DNA from: a virus
Direction: 5' to 3' (one strand)
DNA: 44,446 nucleotides
IMG/VR virus record: IMGVR_UViG_3300017598_000575
Span: 1-44,446 of that record
In this document: piece after piece, positions 13,200-20,377 of the stretch
How positions within the stretch are numbered: position 1 is the stretch's first letter
Layout of the letters: each line of letters opens with the position of its first letter
Translations under genes and position numbers: made by a program
The notes under the pieces: generated by a model
Told to the model about the DNA's origin: nothing
Databases searched by the model: none
Seen by the model: only the letters and a program-made list of their open reading frames with translations

Positions 13200-13471
13200 A
13201 TGTAAATTTACAAAAGATATGGGACTTATCACAGTCTCCATTATTACCTCGTGGGGTTGACATTTTTGTCAATTCATCTGGACACGTTCAAATGACAGAT
13301 GTTTATGTCAATATCGATGAAAAATACCTTAAGGGTAGCACCCATAACACGGTATTTCAGCTTTACATTGCTAACAATAGTAAAAATTATGCATCCAAAA
13401 TGGAAAATGCCCTAAATGAAATCCAAGGCATTATTTATAAGGTTGGCCAGAAAACGGAGAAAGCGGCATGA
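13196..13471 (+). CDS. Hypothetical protein before ERF
   Basis: 91 aa from ATG 13196, which overlaps the previous stop (ATGA). The in-frame ATG at 13181 is inside the previous gene and lacks a ribosome-binding site. The first half is beta-like (VDIFVNSSGHVQMTDVYVNI), the second helical and basic. Unrecognised. The coupled order with erf suggests a part in the recombination operon. Confidence 0.55.
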   Translation: MNVNLQKIWDLSQSPLLPRGVDIFVNSSGHVQMTDVYVNIDEKYLKGSTHNTVFQLYIANNSKNYASKMENALNEIQGIIYKVGQKTEKAA

Positions 13472-14088
13472 GTTGTTTAATTGATATACAAAGAGAGCTA
13501 GTTGTGACAAAGAGTCACTATAACGCCTTTGGTAAATATTCATACCGCTCTAGTGAGGACATTTTAACAGCTCTCAAGCCATTGCTCATTAAGTTTGATG
13601 CCGTGCTTACAGTGACCGATGATATCGTGTTTAGCGGTAATTTTGTCTACATAAAAGCCACAGCCAGCCTATCCTGCAGTGACAAAACCTATACAAGCTC
13701 CTCTTATGCACGCGACCCGTTAGAACAAAAAGGTATGAGTGCACCACAAACCACTAATTCAGCATCCTCCTTTGCTAAAAAACAAGCCTTGTCAAACCTA
13801 TTTTTAATTGATGACACTGCCGAAGTGCCGCCAACCAAGGAAGAGCAACTTGAAACAGAGCAGGCTGAAAAAAACGCAAAAGAAGAAGAACGAAACCAGA
13901 TTAACGAATGGCTAAAAACTTCAATTGCACACCTCAATAATGCCCAATCTCCAGGTGAGCTTAAAGGGTTGTTCGGTAATTTTTACCGGGAGGCAAAAAA
14001 AATTGGCCAAGGTGAAATGGACGGGTTAACCAAAGAGTATCAGAAAAATAAGAAGAGGCTGGAGGAGAAACAAAGTGAATCTGTTTGA
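13468..14088 (+). CDS. erf: ERF-family single-strand annealing protein
   Basis: 206 aa. It has the ERF signature: FGKYSYRSSEDILTALKPLL near residue 25, then GMSAPQTTNSASSFAKKQAL around residue 90, matching the G-x-x-Q-T-G-A-x-SYA-K-R core with an Ala/Ser change. These proteins form rings on ssDNA, anneal complementary strands and act in phage recombination and genome circularisation. The C-terminal third is a charged helical tail. It works with the Gp157-like product that overlaps its end and with NinB and RusA-like proteins from the other operon. Confidence 0.85.
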   Translation: MSCLIDIQRELVVTKSHYNAFGKYSYRSSEDILTALKPLLIKFDAVLTVTDDIVFSGNFVYIKATASLSCSDKTYTSSSYARDPLEQKGMSAPQTTNSASSFAKKQALSNLFLIDDTAEVPPTKEEQLETEQAEKNAKEEERNQINEWLKTSIAHLNNAQSPGELKGLFGNFYREAKKIGQGEMDGLTKEYQKNKKRLEEKQSESV

Positions 14089-14566
14089 AATAAAAAATGA
14101 AATACTCGAACTCGAAAACATGGAAACTGACGGTGAGCAGTCACTTGAAGAAGCCATAAAAAACAGTCTCGATGATTTGAATTTAGACCTCAACGAAAAA
14201 GTAGATAATCTTTGCCGTCTAATTAACAGTATTGAAGGCAGCAAGGCAACCATTAGCAATGAGATTGCACGACTAGGAGATAGAAAAAAGTCCTGTGATA
14301 CTCGGATTGCTGGCATTAAGCAGTATCTACTCGACACAGTTCAGGAGCTGAATAAAAAATCAGTTAAAACTGAACTTTATACCGTCACTAACGCGACCGG
14401 TCGAGATGGAATAATTATTGACGATGAAAAGGCAATTCCCTCTGATTTTGTGCATGTCGAAGTGGTGGAAAAGATTGATAAAAAGGCATTACTAAAAGCT
14501 GCAAAAGAAAGAATTATTAATGGTTGCCATATTGAAAAGTCTAAAAACACATTGAGAATTAAATAA
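14075..14566 (+). CDS. Siphovirus Gp157-like protein
   Basis: 163 aa from GTG 14075, with GGAGG upstream inside the erf gene. A long N-terminal coiled coil (residues about 10-95, with SNEIARLGDRKKSCDTRIAG) leads to a short C-terminal domain with KIDKKALLKAAKE and HIEKSKNTLRIK, as in the Gp157 family linked to phage resistance and recombination. These genes often neighbour recombinases. It is followed by a strong terminator, so it closes this part of the operon. Confidence 0.8.
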   Translation: MNLFEIKNEILELENMETDGEQSLEEAIKNSLDDLNLDLNEKVDNLCRLINSIEGSKATISNEIARLGDRKKSCDTRIAGIKQYLLDTVQELNKKSVKTELYTVTNATGRDGIIIDDEKAIPSDFVHVEVVEKIDKKALLKAAKERIINGCHIEKSKNTLRIK

Positions 14567-14593
14567 CTACCTCCCCCGCCCTAGTGGCATTTA

Positions 14594-14618
14594 CCCCGGT
14601 GAGAGCCGGGGATTTTTT
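14594..14618 (+). terminator. Rho-independent terminator after the recombination block
   Basis: CCCCGG (14594-14599), loop TGAGAG, CCGGGG (14606-14611), then ATTTTTT. A strong textbook hairpin on the plus strand. Genes downstream to int would need antitermination or their own promoter. Confidence 0.85.
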
Positions 14619-14633
14619 AAGGATAGAGTAAAA

Positions 14634-14774
14634 ATGTTTATTTGTTTAGTGATGGAAGATGTTAAACCTAGCACCTCTATTTTCAGGTTGGTCAGCATAG
14701 CCAAACAACAGGACTTGCTATATCGGGTTTTTAATCGTCGAGCTGATGACAAATTATTGAAGAGGGCAGGATGA
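14634..14774 (+). CDS. Small hypothetical protein
   Basis: 46 aa, from MFICLVMEDVKPSTSIF to RVFNRRADDKLLKRAG. Its stop overlaps the ATG of the next gene. The middle is like a short helix rich in Gln and Leu. The end FNRR-x-D resembles the tiny frame at 18921-18953 (MFNRRFDKRR) on the right side of the IscB element, sharing TTTAATCGTCG at the DNA level. That frame may be what is left of a second copy. Function unknown. Confidence 0.5.
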   Translation: MFICLVMEDVKPSTSIFRLVSIAKQQDLLYRVFNRRADDKLLKRAG

Positions 14775-15022
14775 TGGATAAGAAACCAAATGCATTTAAA
14801 ACAGATATTTTACTAGATACGCATGAGACATCTGAATATACAGGTATTCCGTACAACACTCTTAAGCAAGCTCGGACATACGGAGAAATTTTTGATATGC
14901 CAGCCCCTAAATTTGTAAAGATTGGGCGCAATGTGAGATATAAAAAATCAACCCTTGATGCCTGGGCGGAAAAAATTAACAACATGCCTGAATATCAGAC
15001 AACAGCAGAAGTCAAAGGCTAG
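14771..15022 (+). CDS. AlpA-like / excisionase-type HTH protein
   Basis: 83 aa; the ATG at 14774 is a second possible start. The segment LDTHETSEYTGIPYNTLKQA followed by PKFVKIGRNVRYKKSTLDAW is the winged-helix pattern of AlpA and phage excisionase proteins: an HTH entry, then a turn with a Gly-Arg and a W near the end. Such proteins bend DNA at att sites or activate int. It is the first of at least four related HTH genes in this region, which suggests duplication or mosaic exchange. Confidence 0.7.
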   Translation: MMDKKPNAFKTDILLDTHETSEYTGIPYNTLKQARTYGEIFDMPAPKFVKIGRNVRYKKSTLDAWAEKINNMPEYQTTAEVKG

Positions 15023-15054
15023 CGAGATGGACGCGAGAACGGAAGGTGAGAAAA

Positions 15055-15141
15055 ATGATTGACTTACTCATAACTGCCGAGCAAGTTGCTGAAATGTGCA
15101 AATGTACTGTAGAGCATATCAATAGAATGGCAAAAAGGTAA
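15055..15141 (+). pseudogene. 5' fragment of an excisionase-like gene
   Basis: 28 codons (LITAEQVAEMCKCTVEHINR then MAKR and stop) match the start of the gene at 18993 (IASASDVAQMLNCSVDHINR then MARSG). The reading frame then ends where the sequence turns to unrelated DNA, in an A-rich stretch at about 15136-15146. The wing half of the protein is missing. This looks like a break point where accessory DNA joined or replaced the gene. Confidence 0.65.
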
Positions 15142-15203
15142 AAACAGATAATGGTGGGACTCATGCAAGTCCAAGAGTACACCTTCGTCGAGGTCACACA
15201 CAA
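15126..15203 (+). pseudogene. Remnant of the GTHASPRV-motif protein
   Basis: In frame with the next gene, the stretch at about 15156-15197 encodes GTHASPRVHLRRGHTQ. The same motif with I in place of T occurs in the complete gene at 15552-16298 (GTHASPRVHLRRGHIRK). The DNA of the two copies is clearly diverged, so this is not a recent duplication. The rest of the copy is lost. It lies right at the break point of the excisionase fragment. Confidence 0.6.
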
Positions 15204-15467
15204 ATGACTTATTATGTTTTGAGATCAATTATGAATGAAAATCAGAAACACGATCCAACAGTTAAGAAGTTAACTATATATGAGCACGTTTTCGAAGAAG
15301 AGGTATGGATAGATCAAGGAAGCATTGATTTTGAGATATTTAATCAAAAAGATTTCGGAATTGTATTTTACATCGGAGATAAAAAATACAACTTTTTTGA
15401 AGAAATGGACTTGTCGATTGCCGAAAAGTTAAGAGATTTTTTAAATTATGCTGTACCAAAAACATAA
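15204..15467 (+). CDS. Hypothetical protein carried before an attC-like site
   Basis: 87 aa from ATG 15204; ATG 15231 (MNENQKHDP) is an alternative, and neither has a strong ribosome-binding site. The protein is acidic and aromatic (VFEEEVWIDQGSIDFEIF), probably a small alpha/beta fold, with no recognised family. Its stop lies inside the attC-like site at 15462-15535, the usual arrangement in an integron gene cassette (one promoterless ORF, then attC). It may therefore be a cassette gene of unknown function. Confidence 0.5.
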   Translation: MTYYVLRSIMNENQKHDPTVKKLTIYEHVFEEEVWIDQGSIDFEIFNQKDFGIVFYIGDKKYNFFEEMDLSIAEKLRDFLNYAVPKT

Positions 15468-15535
15468 CGAGTTACCTCACCCGGCCATTTGGGAGCGCAG
15501 CGACTAAATGGATCGGGTGCAAGTTTTTGTTAGGC
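15462..15535 (+). repeat. attC-like integron recombination site
   Basis: The site ends with GTTAGGC (15529-15535), which fits the core GTTRRRY, and begins with ACATAAC (15462-15468), close to RYYYAAC. In between, CACCCG-G-CCATTT (15478-15490) pairs with AAATGG-AT-CGGGTG (15506-15519) around a 15-base loop. The stem has small unpaired bases of the kind attC sites use as strand markers. At 74 bp it is of normal attC length. No integron integrase is present in the window. A plain hairpin terminator is less likely because the T-run lies beyond GCAAG and is short. Confidence 0.5.
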
Positions 15536-15551
15536 ATTTTGAGGAAGAACT

Positions 15552-16298
15552 ATGAATGTAAACAACACTTTGGATTTATTGGCAGGTAACGCCGCCCTAA
15601 TGGGCGACCCCGAGAAAATGCTTCTATTACGTGATGACATTATTCAGGCAATAAAGTTTGATCTTGGAGACGAATTTACCGATGTGCCTGGTTTTGAAAT
15701 GAAGGAATCAAAGGTGGCTGTTCCGCGACTGCCTTATGATAAAGTTTATTTCGAGGCTGTATCTTCGGATGGAAAGCGGTATGGGGCAATTTTTGAGAAT
15801 TACGGAGAATATGGCGTATGCGGTCAGATGCTTGTTAAGGCGCGAGCAGAAAACACTCCCGGCGTGAAGGGGCTGTTCCCGGTGGGCTTAATGTTCACGC
15901 AGGACAAGGATGAGTTACTTCTTCATCACGACCACAAAGAAGTATTCAAAGAATTGCAGATAGGCGCGGTTGCAGCGCTTGATTTGATGGTAAAAGCGAT
16001 AGCAGTAATAAATTGCTCTAATGTAAAAATCATTGAGTCTCAGGAAAAGAAACTAATTAACAGAAAGCGCAAGGCTAAAGGAAAGTTGCCGCTTTTTACA
16101 TATAAGACACTTCATGTTGACACTAGCGAGCGCGAAGAGCAAAGGCTTTCTCCGACAGGAACGCATGCTTCGCCAAGAGTGCATTTGCGTAGAGGCCACA
16201 TCCGCAAGCTACCAACCGGAAATTCGGTGTGGGTGCAGCCCTGCGTAGTTGGGGATAAGAGTAAAGGCATTGTGCACAAAAACTACACTGTGCACTGA
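15552..16298 (+). CDS. Large hypothetical phage/plasmid protein with C-terminal GTHASPRV motif
   Basis: 248 aa, with GAGGAAG upstream. The first 190 residues are an unrecognised alpha/beta domain. The C-terminal 60 residues hold the conserved block GTHASPRVHLRRGHIRK followed by SVWVQPCVVGD, a basic module seen in many phage and plasmid hypotheticals. Its His and Arg content hints at nucleic-acid contact. It begins 16 bases after the attC-like site, and a second GCCTAAC sequence follows its stop at 16302. A partial second copy of its C-terminal motif lies at 15126-15203. Confidence 0.6.
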   Translation: MNVNNTLDLLAGNAALMGDPEKMLLLRDDIIQAIKFDLGDEFTDVPGFEMKESKVAVPRLPYDKVYFEAVSSDGKRYGAIFENYGEYGVCGQMLVKARAENTPGVKGLFPVGLMFTQDKDELLLHHDHKEVFKELQIGAVAALDLMVKAIAVINCSNVKIIESQEKKLINRKRKAKGKLPLFTYKTLHVDTSEREEQRLSPTGTHASPRVHLRRGHIRKLPTGNSVWVQPCVVGDKSKGIVHKNYTVH

Positions 16299-16301
16299 TA
16301 T

Positions 16302-16355
16302 GCCTAACAGTGACATATACAGAATCCGTCTATCACCGGAATTTTGGCGATAGGC
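16302..16355. repeat. Possible degenerate second attC or inverted repeat
   Basis: GCCTAAC (16302-16308) and GATAGGC (16349-16355) are inverted with one mismatch, and CTATC-A-CC/GG-C-GATAG forms an inner hairpin. GCCTAAC fits the attC inverse core exactly, but the right side has GATAGGC rather than GTTAGGC. It could be a worn or recombined attC. Confidence 0.3.
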
Positions 16356-16397
16356 AGAAATATTAATTAGTGTAATAGACAGAATGAGGATGGTGGG

Positions 16398-16601
16398 ATG
16401 AGTAAAGAATATTATGCAGTCGCAAGACTCAAAGAAGATTTAACCGTTGAAGTCATGGGAATAAATCGAACTGTTCCTCTTAAGTTCGCTGACGGCATGG
16501 TGGGTGCTATGCCTATATTTGAGTCTAAGGAAGCTGCTCAAGCATGGGCCATTCCGGACACTGAGATTTATAAATTGTGGGTGAGTGATGAAACTACCTA
16601 G
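16398..16601 (+). CDS. Small hypothetical phage protein
   Basis: 67 aa with GATGGTGGG upstream. It reads as a short beta-rich protein (EYYAVARLKEDLTVEVMGI, then a helix EAAQAWAI). No family recognised. It lies between the cassette-like segment and the next HTH gene, and is probably part of the older phage backbone because similar small proteins occur beside excisionase genes. Confidence 0.5.
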   Translation: MSKEYYAVARLKEDLTVEVMGINRTVPLKFADGMVGAMPIFESKEAAQAWAIPDTEIYKLWVSDETT

Positions 16602-16691
16602 ATTGTATGCACCAGTAAAAATCAAGTTTTGGAGCTTGCGAGCAGGCCTTGGCCACTTTTTTCTTTTAATGATACACACAGAGGAACTTAT

Positions 16692-16868
16692 ATGTCAGAT
16701 TTAGCAAGTGATCCAACCGTAGCGCAAGCCGCAAAAGAGGCGAAAGTCTCAAAACTCATGATTCGCAATTTAATTAAAGCGGGTAAACTCAAATCCTATA
16801 AAATATCCGAGCGTAACACTCGAATTATTAGGTCTTCACTTGAAGCATTGAGAGAGGGGGGGTGCTGA
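16692..16868 (+). CDS. Excisionase-like HTH protein
   Basis: 58 aa from ATG 16692, with GAGGAA upstream; the longer open frame from 16629 has no site. The protein is a single HTH (TVAQAAKEAKVSKLMIRNLI) with a short wing (KAGKLKSYKISERNTRIIRS) and an end LEALREGG, the layout of MerR-type or excisionase HTH proteins. It is the third such gene in this plus-strand block. A DNA-binding role in excision or regulation is likely. Confidence 0.65.
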   Translation: MSDLASDPTVAQAAKEAKVSKLMIRNLIKAGKLKSYKISERNTRIIRSSLEALREGGC

Positions 16869-16869
16869 T

Positions 16870-17118
16870 ATGAGAAATATTAAACGCACTGCCCCGGCAA
16901 GGGCAGCACAAAAACAAGACAACCCTATTTTACCACAAAATAATGATGCTGCCAACGATGTTAAGCAGCAGCAATTCATTAAGAAAGGTGATTATCGTTT
17001 AAAGGCCATTCCCTTGATGCAACGGATAAGCGTATTACGATACCAGTTAATTATCAAGTTTAGCTCAGGATGGGTGACTTTTAATGAGGATGCAAAGTTT
17101 ATGCCCTTGTTATGTTAA
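16870..17118 (+). CDS. Hypothetical basic protein
   Basis: 82 aa, starting one base after the previous stop, with GGGGG upstream. A Lys/Arg/Gln-rich disordered start leads into a more ordered end (RLKAIPLMQRISVLRYQLII). No family recognised. A 15-codon ORF (17136-17183, TTGGAG upstream) follows before the interrupted AlpA-like gene. The end of the protein is short of charged residues and may be natural. Confidence 0.5.
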   Translation: MRNIKRTAPARAAQKQDNPILPQNNDAANDVKQQQFIKKGDYRLKAIPLMQRISVLRYQLIIKFSSGWVTFNEDAKFMPLLC

Positions 17119-17192
17119 TTTAATTTGGAGTAATTATGACTGATAAAACTGAAAAAAGAAAATTTATGTTGGAAAAAAATTGAGGTTTTATA

Positions 17193-17438
17193 ATGGAAAA
17201 CGAAAAACTAGATGAGTTAATAGATGGCATTAATATCCTGGTCAACCTGTTGTCCAAACCAAAAGTTGCTGACAATCAAGAATTATGGGACGAGCGACAA
17301 TGTGCGGCTTACCTTGGATATGGTGAGAGCAATTTTAGACAAAGAATAGCTTGCAAGCCAACCTTTCCAAAGCGCATTGTTTTAAATCCAGGCGGAGAAA
17401 AAGAAACAAAACGATGGGTCAACTACCCACTGAGCTGA
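17193..17438 (+). pseudogene. AlpA-like HTH gene interrupted by the IscB element
   Basis: 81 codons. A coiled-coil start (ENEKLDELIDGINILVNLL) is followed by an HTH pattern (LWDERQCAAYLGYGESNFRQ, then TFPKRIVL) as in phage AlpA-type activators, which normally end in a RW-x-x-x-E-V-x-x-W helix. Here the frame reads KRWVN and then runs into the omega-RNA scaffold, giving an odd YPLS end. The final helix is missing, so the gene was probably cut by insertion at about 17425. The product may still be made as a shortened protein. Confidence 0.65.
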
Positions 17439-17670
17439 AGACTCAGGGGCTTGAATCGTGAGATTCGAGATAGCGGTAGCAATATCGTAATAGGTGATTA
17501 GCCTAAGTGCTTAGAGCACTACGTTGTTTTAGTTATAGCACCCTCGGATACCTCCCAAGTCCGTTGCCCTGCTTCTTGGTATTAAAAGAGTTCAACGACT
17601 CGGTGTACTAAGACTGACAAGCTATTACAACATTGGCGATGGGAATCAACCTCGTGAGAGGATTAGTTTT
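17426..17670 (+). ncRNA. Omega-RNA (HEARO) guiding the IscB nuclease
   Basis: Between the interrupted gene and iscB lies a 255-base non-coding stretch with IscB omega-RNA features: a first stem CCCACTGAG/CTCAGGGG (17426-17449), a GTGA-loop hairpin CTTGAATC/GATTCGAG (17450-17469), an AGTGCT/AGCACT hairpin, a GCACCCTCGGAT...CCCAAGTCC block, and a final CCTC-GTGA-GAGG hairpin (17650-17661) followed by ATTAGTTTT. From memory, the CACCC-GGAT-AGTCC and 3' hairpin-TTTT parts match the known OgeuIscB omega-RNA. The guide should be about 16 bases just upstream of 17426. Confidence 0.75.
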
Positions 17671-17694
17671 TAATTAACTATTTAAGGTTTTAAA

Positions 17695-18879
17695 ATGAGA
17701 GTTTTTGTTATTAATCAGCATGGTGAAGCATTAATGCCTTGCTATCCCCGAAAAGCCAAAATACTGCTTAGAGCAGGAAAAGCGAAAGTTATTTCTCGTT
17801 CACCTTTTACTATTCAACTGAAATACGGCTCAACTGGTTATAAACAGGATTTAACTCTGGGCGTTGACACGGGGCATAACGAAGTTGGCTTGAGTGTTGT
17901 TTCAGAAACAAAGGAAGTTTTTTCAGCGGTGGCTTCTATGCGAAATGATATTTCCAAGAAGGTGACTGAGCGAAAAATGTACCGTAGAAACAGAAGAAAC
18001 CGATTGAGGTATAGACAGCCTCGTTTTCTCAACAGGAAAGCCAGCACCAGACAAGGTAGGCTTGCACCTTCTGTTCAATGGAAAGTGGATGCCCATGCAA
18101 AATTGATCCGTCAGTTAAAAATGTTATTACCAATAACAAAGGTGGTATTCGAAACGGGTACGTTTGATACCCATAAGCTAAAAAATCCTGACATTAAGAA
18201 TGAGCAATATCAGAAAGGCGTTCAATATGGTTTTGAGAATGTAAAGGCTTATGTCTTAAGTCGTGATGGCTATAAGTGCCAGTGTGGGCAAAAAGGATGT
18301 GCCTCTACATTAGAGGTTCACCACATTAAATACCGCTCTCAAGGTGGTTCTGATGCACCTGAAAATCTCATTACATTGTGTTCAAAACATCATAAGGCAC
18401 TGCATGACGGAAAATTGAGTCTGAATATTACAAAGCACAAAAGTTTAAAGTCTGCCACTACGATGAATGTGATCCGTTCTCAGTTGTTGAAGTTGTTTCC
18501 TGATGCGATAGAAACTTTTGGTTATGTGACTAAAGCAAATCGCTATCAACATGACATCGATAAAAGTCATAGCAATGATGCTTTTGTCATAGCGGGCGGG
18601 TCTTTTCAGGAAAGAGAGTTAGAGCGGATGGTGAGCTTTAAACGTAAGAATAACCGTTCTATCCAGAAGAACCGAAAAGGTTTTTCTCCTTCCATTAGAA
18701 AACAACGATATGCAATACAACCAAAAGACCTGGTGAATTTTAAAGGAAAGCAATACCAGGCGGTAGGCATACAGAACAAGGGAGCATACTTGAAAATGTC
18801 CGATGGACTTAAAGCTATTGTAAAATCCATGAAGCAAATTGAAGTGGTATTTCATCAAAAAGGTATTATTTACGCATGA
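17695..18879 (+). CDS. iscB: IscB RNA-guided nuclease
   Basis: 394 aa, typical IscB size. The PLMP domain is at the N-terminus (EALMPCYPRKAKILLRAGKA, 11-30). RuvC-I is LGVDTG with D58; the Arg-rich bridge helix is at 92-116. RuvC-II is VFETGT with E153; the HNH has C195/C197, VHHIKYRSQGG (H209/H210), N224 and CSKHHKALH. RuvC-III is SHSNDAF with H292/D295, and a target-interaction domain follows to the C-terminus. All catalytic residues are present, so it should cut both DNA strands. It is the ancestor family of Cas9 and uses the omega-RNA just upstream. Transcription is with the xis/int genes. Confidence 0.9.
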   Translation: MRVFVINQHGEALMPCYPRKAKILLRAGKAKVISRSPFTIQLKYGSTGYKQDLTLGVDTGHNEVGLSVVSETKEVFSAVASMRNDISKKVTERKMYRRNRRNRLRYRQPRFLNRKASTRQGRLAPSVQWKVDAHAKLIRQLKMLLPITKVVFETGTFDTHKLKNPDIKNEQYQKGVQYGFENVKAYVLSRDGYKCQCGQKGCASTLEVHHIKYRSQGGSDAPENLITLCSKHHKALHDGKLSLNITKHKSLKSATTMNVIRSQLLKLFPDAIETFGYVTKANRYQHDIDKSHSNDAFVIAGGSFQERELERMVSFKRKNNRSIQKNRKGFSPSIRKQRYAIQPKDLVNFKGKQYQAVGIQNKGAYLKMSDGLKAIVKSMKQIEVVFHQKGIIYA

Positions 18880-18992
18880 GCAGTGATTACAGAACTTTGA
18901 ATCATTCAAAATTCTTAATAATGTTTAATCGTCGCTTTGATAAGCGGAGGTGAGTGAGATGAAAACGCGCCAACTCACAGGAGTAGAAATCA

Positions 18993-19319
18993 ATGCAAAG
19001 CCAGATAGCAAGTGCTTCTGATGTCGCTCAGATGCTCAATTGTAGCGTCGATCACATTAACCGGATGGCTAGAAGTGGACAGCTAAGAGCTTTTAAAGTT
19101 GGAAAATCTTGGGGTTTCATAATTGATGACCTTGTTGAAGACTTAAGGAACAGATACTATAAACCCACAAATGGCGTAAAAGAGGACAAAAAATGTCAAT
19201 CTACAAACGCAAAAATTCACCGTATTGGTACATCAAATTTGAAGTCAACGGACTCAGAATACGACAATCTGCTGGGACTACAGACAAAGAAGAAGCCGAA
19301 CAAAAGGAGGCAGAATTAA
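18993..19319 (+). CDS. Excisionase-like HTH protein (probable Xis)
   Basis: 108 aa with CAGGAG upstream. Residues 6-50 form a MerR-type HTH with wing (ASDVAQMLNCSVDHINRMAR, then SGQLRAFKVGKSWGFIIDDL), as in phage excisionases. The last 42 residues are encoded within the start of int in another frame (127 bp overlap), look low in structure and are probably just read-through. A tiny ORF with AGGTGAG (18960-19022) overlaps its start. Its place before int supports Xis. A broken paralogue is at 15055-15141. Confidence 0.7.
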   Translation: MQSQIASASDVAQMLNCSVDHINRMARSGQLRAFKVGKSWGFIIDDLVEDLRNRYYKPTNGVKEDKKCQSTNAKIHRIGTSNLKSTDSEYDNLLGLQTKKKPNKRRQN

Positions 19320-20221
19320 AACGCCAGTTGTGGCGTGAGAAAAACTTGGGGGATAAGCCGAAGCGCACCTGGAAAGAATCAGTTGTAAAATTCGTCAAGG
19401 AAAAAGCACATAAAAAAAGTCTAGAACACGACATTTATATGTTTAAAATTTTAGACCCTTATCTGAAAAATTGTAACCTGGACGATTTAACACGAACATT
19501 TATTGATGATACTTTAAATGACTTGCAAGACGAACGAGACCTTTCTAATGCCAGGGTTAATCGTTATGCATCCGTTATATCAACTGTTTTAAACCTGGCC
19601 TGCAAAGAATGGGAATGGATAGATAAAGCGCCTAATATTCGCCGCCGCAAATCTTCACTTAAGCGCATTCGTTGGATAACCCAGGCAGAAGCCTATCAAT
19701 TGCATCTTTGTATGCCCGACCACCTTAAAAATGTCGTTAAAATAGCATTGGCAACTGGATTGAGAAAAACCAATTTGTTGTCGTTAAGGTGGGATCAAAT
19801 CGATATGCAACGCAAAATTGCTTGGATACATGCAGACGAAGCAAAGGGAAAGCGGGATATAGCCATCCCACTTAACCAGGACGCTTTGGATGCTTTACAT
19901 GGGCAAATCGGAAAGCATCAAGAGTTTGTTTTCTCTTATGCTGGCCGACCTTTCCATATTGATAATGATACTTGGAAACGCGCTATAAAGAAAGCCGGGA
20001 TTGAAAACTTTAGATTTCATGATTTGCGGCACACTTGGGCATCCTGGCACGTTCAAGCGGGAACCAGTTTGCAAGAATTAATGGAGCTGGGAGGCTGGCG
20101 AAGTTATGACATGGTATTGAGATATGCCCATTTATCCAGCCACAAATTGAGTGACGCAGCCGACCGAATAAGCACAAAATCGTCCCACTCAAATATAATA
20201 GAGCTAAAAAAGAAAGGATAA
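19193..20221 (+). CDS. int: Tyrosine-family phage integrase
   Basis: 342 aa from ATG 19193, with AGAGGA upstream. The arm-binding start (SIYKRKNSPYWYIKFEVNG) and SAM-like core domain (about 60-155) precede the catalytic domain, with R191 (ATGLRKTNLLSLRW), a Lys in EAKGKRDIAIPL, H276/R279 (FHDLRHTW), W302 (GGW in the H/W position) and Y311 (LRYAHL). All catalytic residues are present. It integrates phage DNA at attP/attB and, with Xis, excises it. The downstream non-coding stretch should hold attP. Confidence 0.9.
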   Translation: MSIYKRKNSPYWYIKFEVNGLRIRQSAGTTDKEEAEQKEAELKRQLWREKNLGDKPKRTWKESVVKFVKEKAHKKSLEHDIYMFKILDPYLKNCNLDDLTRTFIDDTLNDLQDERDLSNARVNRYASVISTVLNLACKEWEWIDKAPNIRRRKSSLKRIRWITQAEAYQLHLCMPDHLKNVVKIALATGLRKTNLLSLRWDQIDMQRKIAWIHADEAKGKRDIAIPLNQDALDALHGQIGKHQEFVFSYAGRPFHIDNDTWKRAIKKAGIENFRFHDLRHTWASWHVQAGTSLQELMELGGWRSYDMVLRYAHLSSHKLSDAADRISTKSSHSNIIELKKKG

Positions 20222-20377
20222 TCAGTAAGTTACAAAGCGACCTTGCGGGATTGAGATTCCCGCGAGAACCAATTAAATCAATCACTTACGCCATTTGCTA
20301 GTAAGTAAATCGTACCCACAAGCTTATAAGTGTGTTGAGTGTGTGTACACAATCGTCCCATTGGGATTAGAGGGAAT
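20222..20377. other. Probable attP region
   Basis: The 156 bases after int have no gene. Three AGTAAGT-type boxes, two direct (20224-20230 and 20300-20306) and one inverted (ACTTAC at 20284-20289), could be arm sites for integrase. A 9-bp stem CTTGCGGGA/TCCCGCGAG (20242-20266) lies between them. In lambda-like phages attP lies just beyond int on the side of the late genes, as here. The core cannot be named without the host sequence. Confidence 0.5.

Larger units (their letters stand above)
17426..18915 (+). mobile_element. IscB element (IS200/IS605-related, no transposase)
   Basis: The element spans the omega-RNA scaffold, iscB and a right-end palindrome TTTGAATCATTCAAA (18896-18910). There is no TnpA, so it must be moved in trans or has lost mobility. 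The left end is placed at about 17425 where the AlpA-like reading frame breaks. The right end is less certain (18910-18920). The frame right of it (MFNRRFDKRR) resembles the end of the small protein at 14634-14774 rather than the missing AlpA helix, so some host DNA may have been lost. Confidence 0.6.

Noticed and set aside
13704-14337. Minus-strand open frames opposite erf and the Gp157-like gene
   Set aside because: Ser/Phe-rich shadows of acidic and helical coding sequence, with no start signals.
14731-15203. Minus-strand ORFs of 63-84 codons opposite the HTH genes
   Set aside because: Overlap better-supported plus genes and lack ribosome-binding sites.
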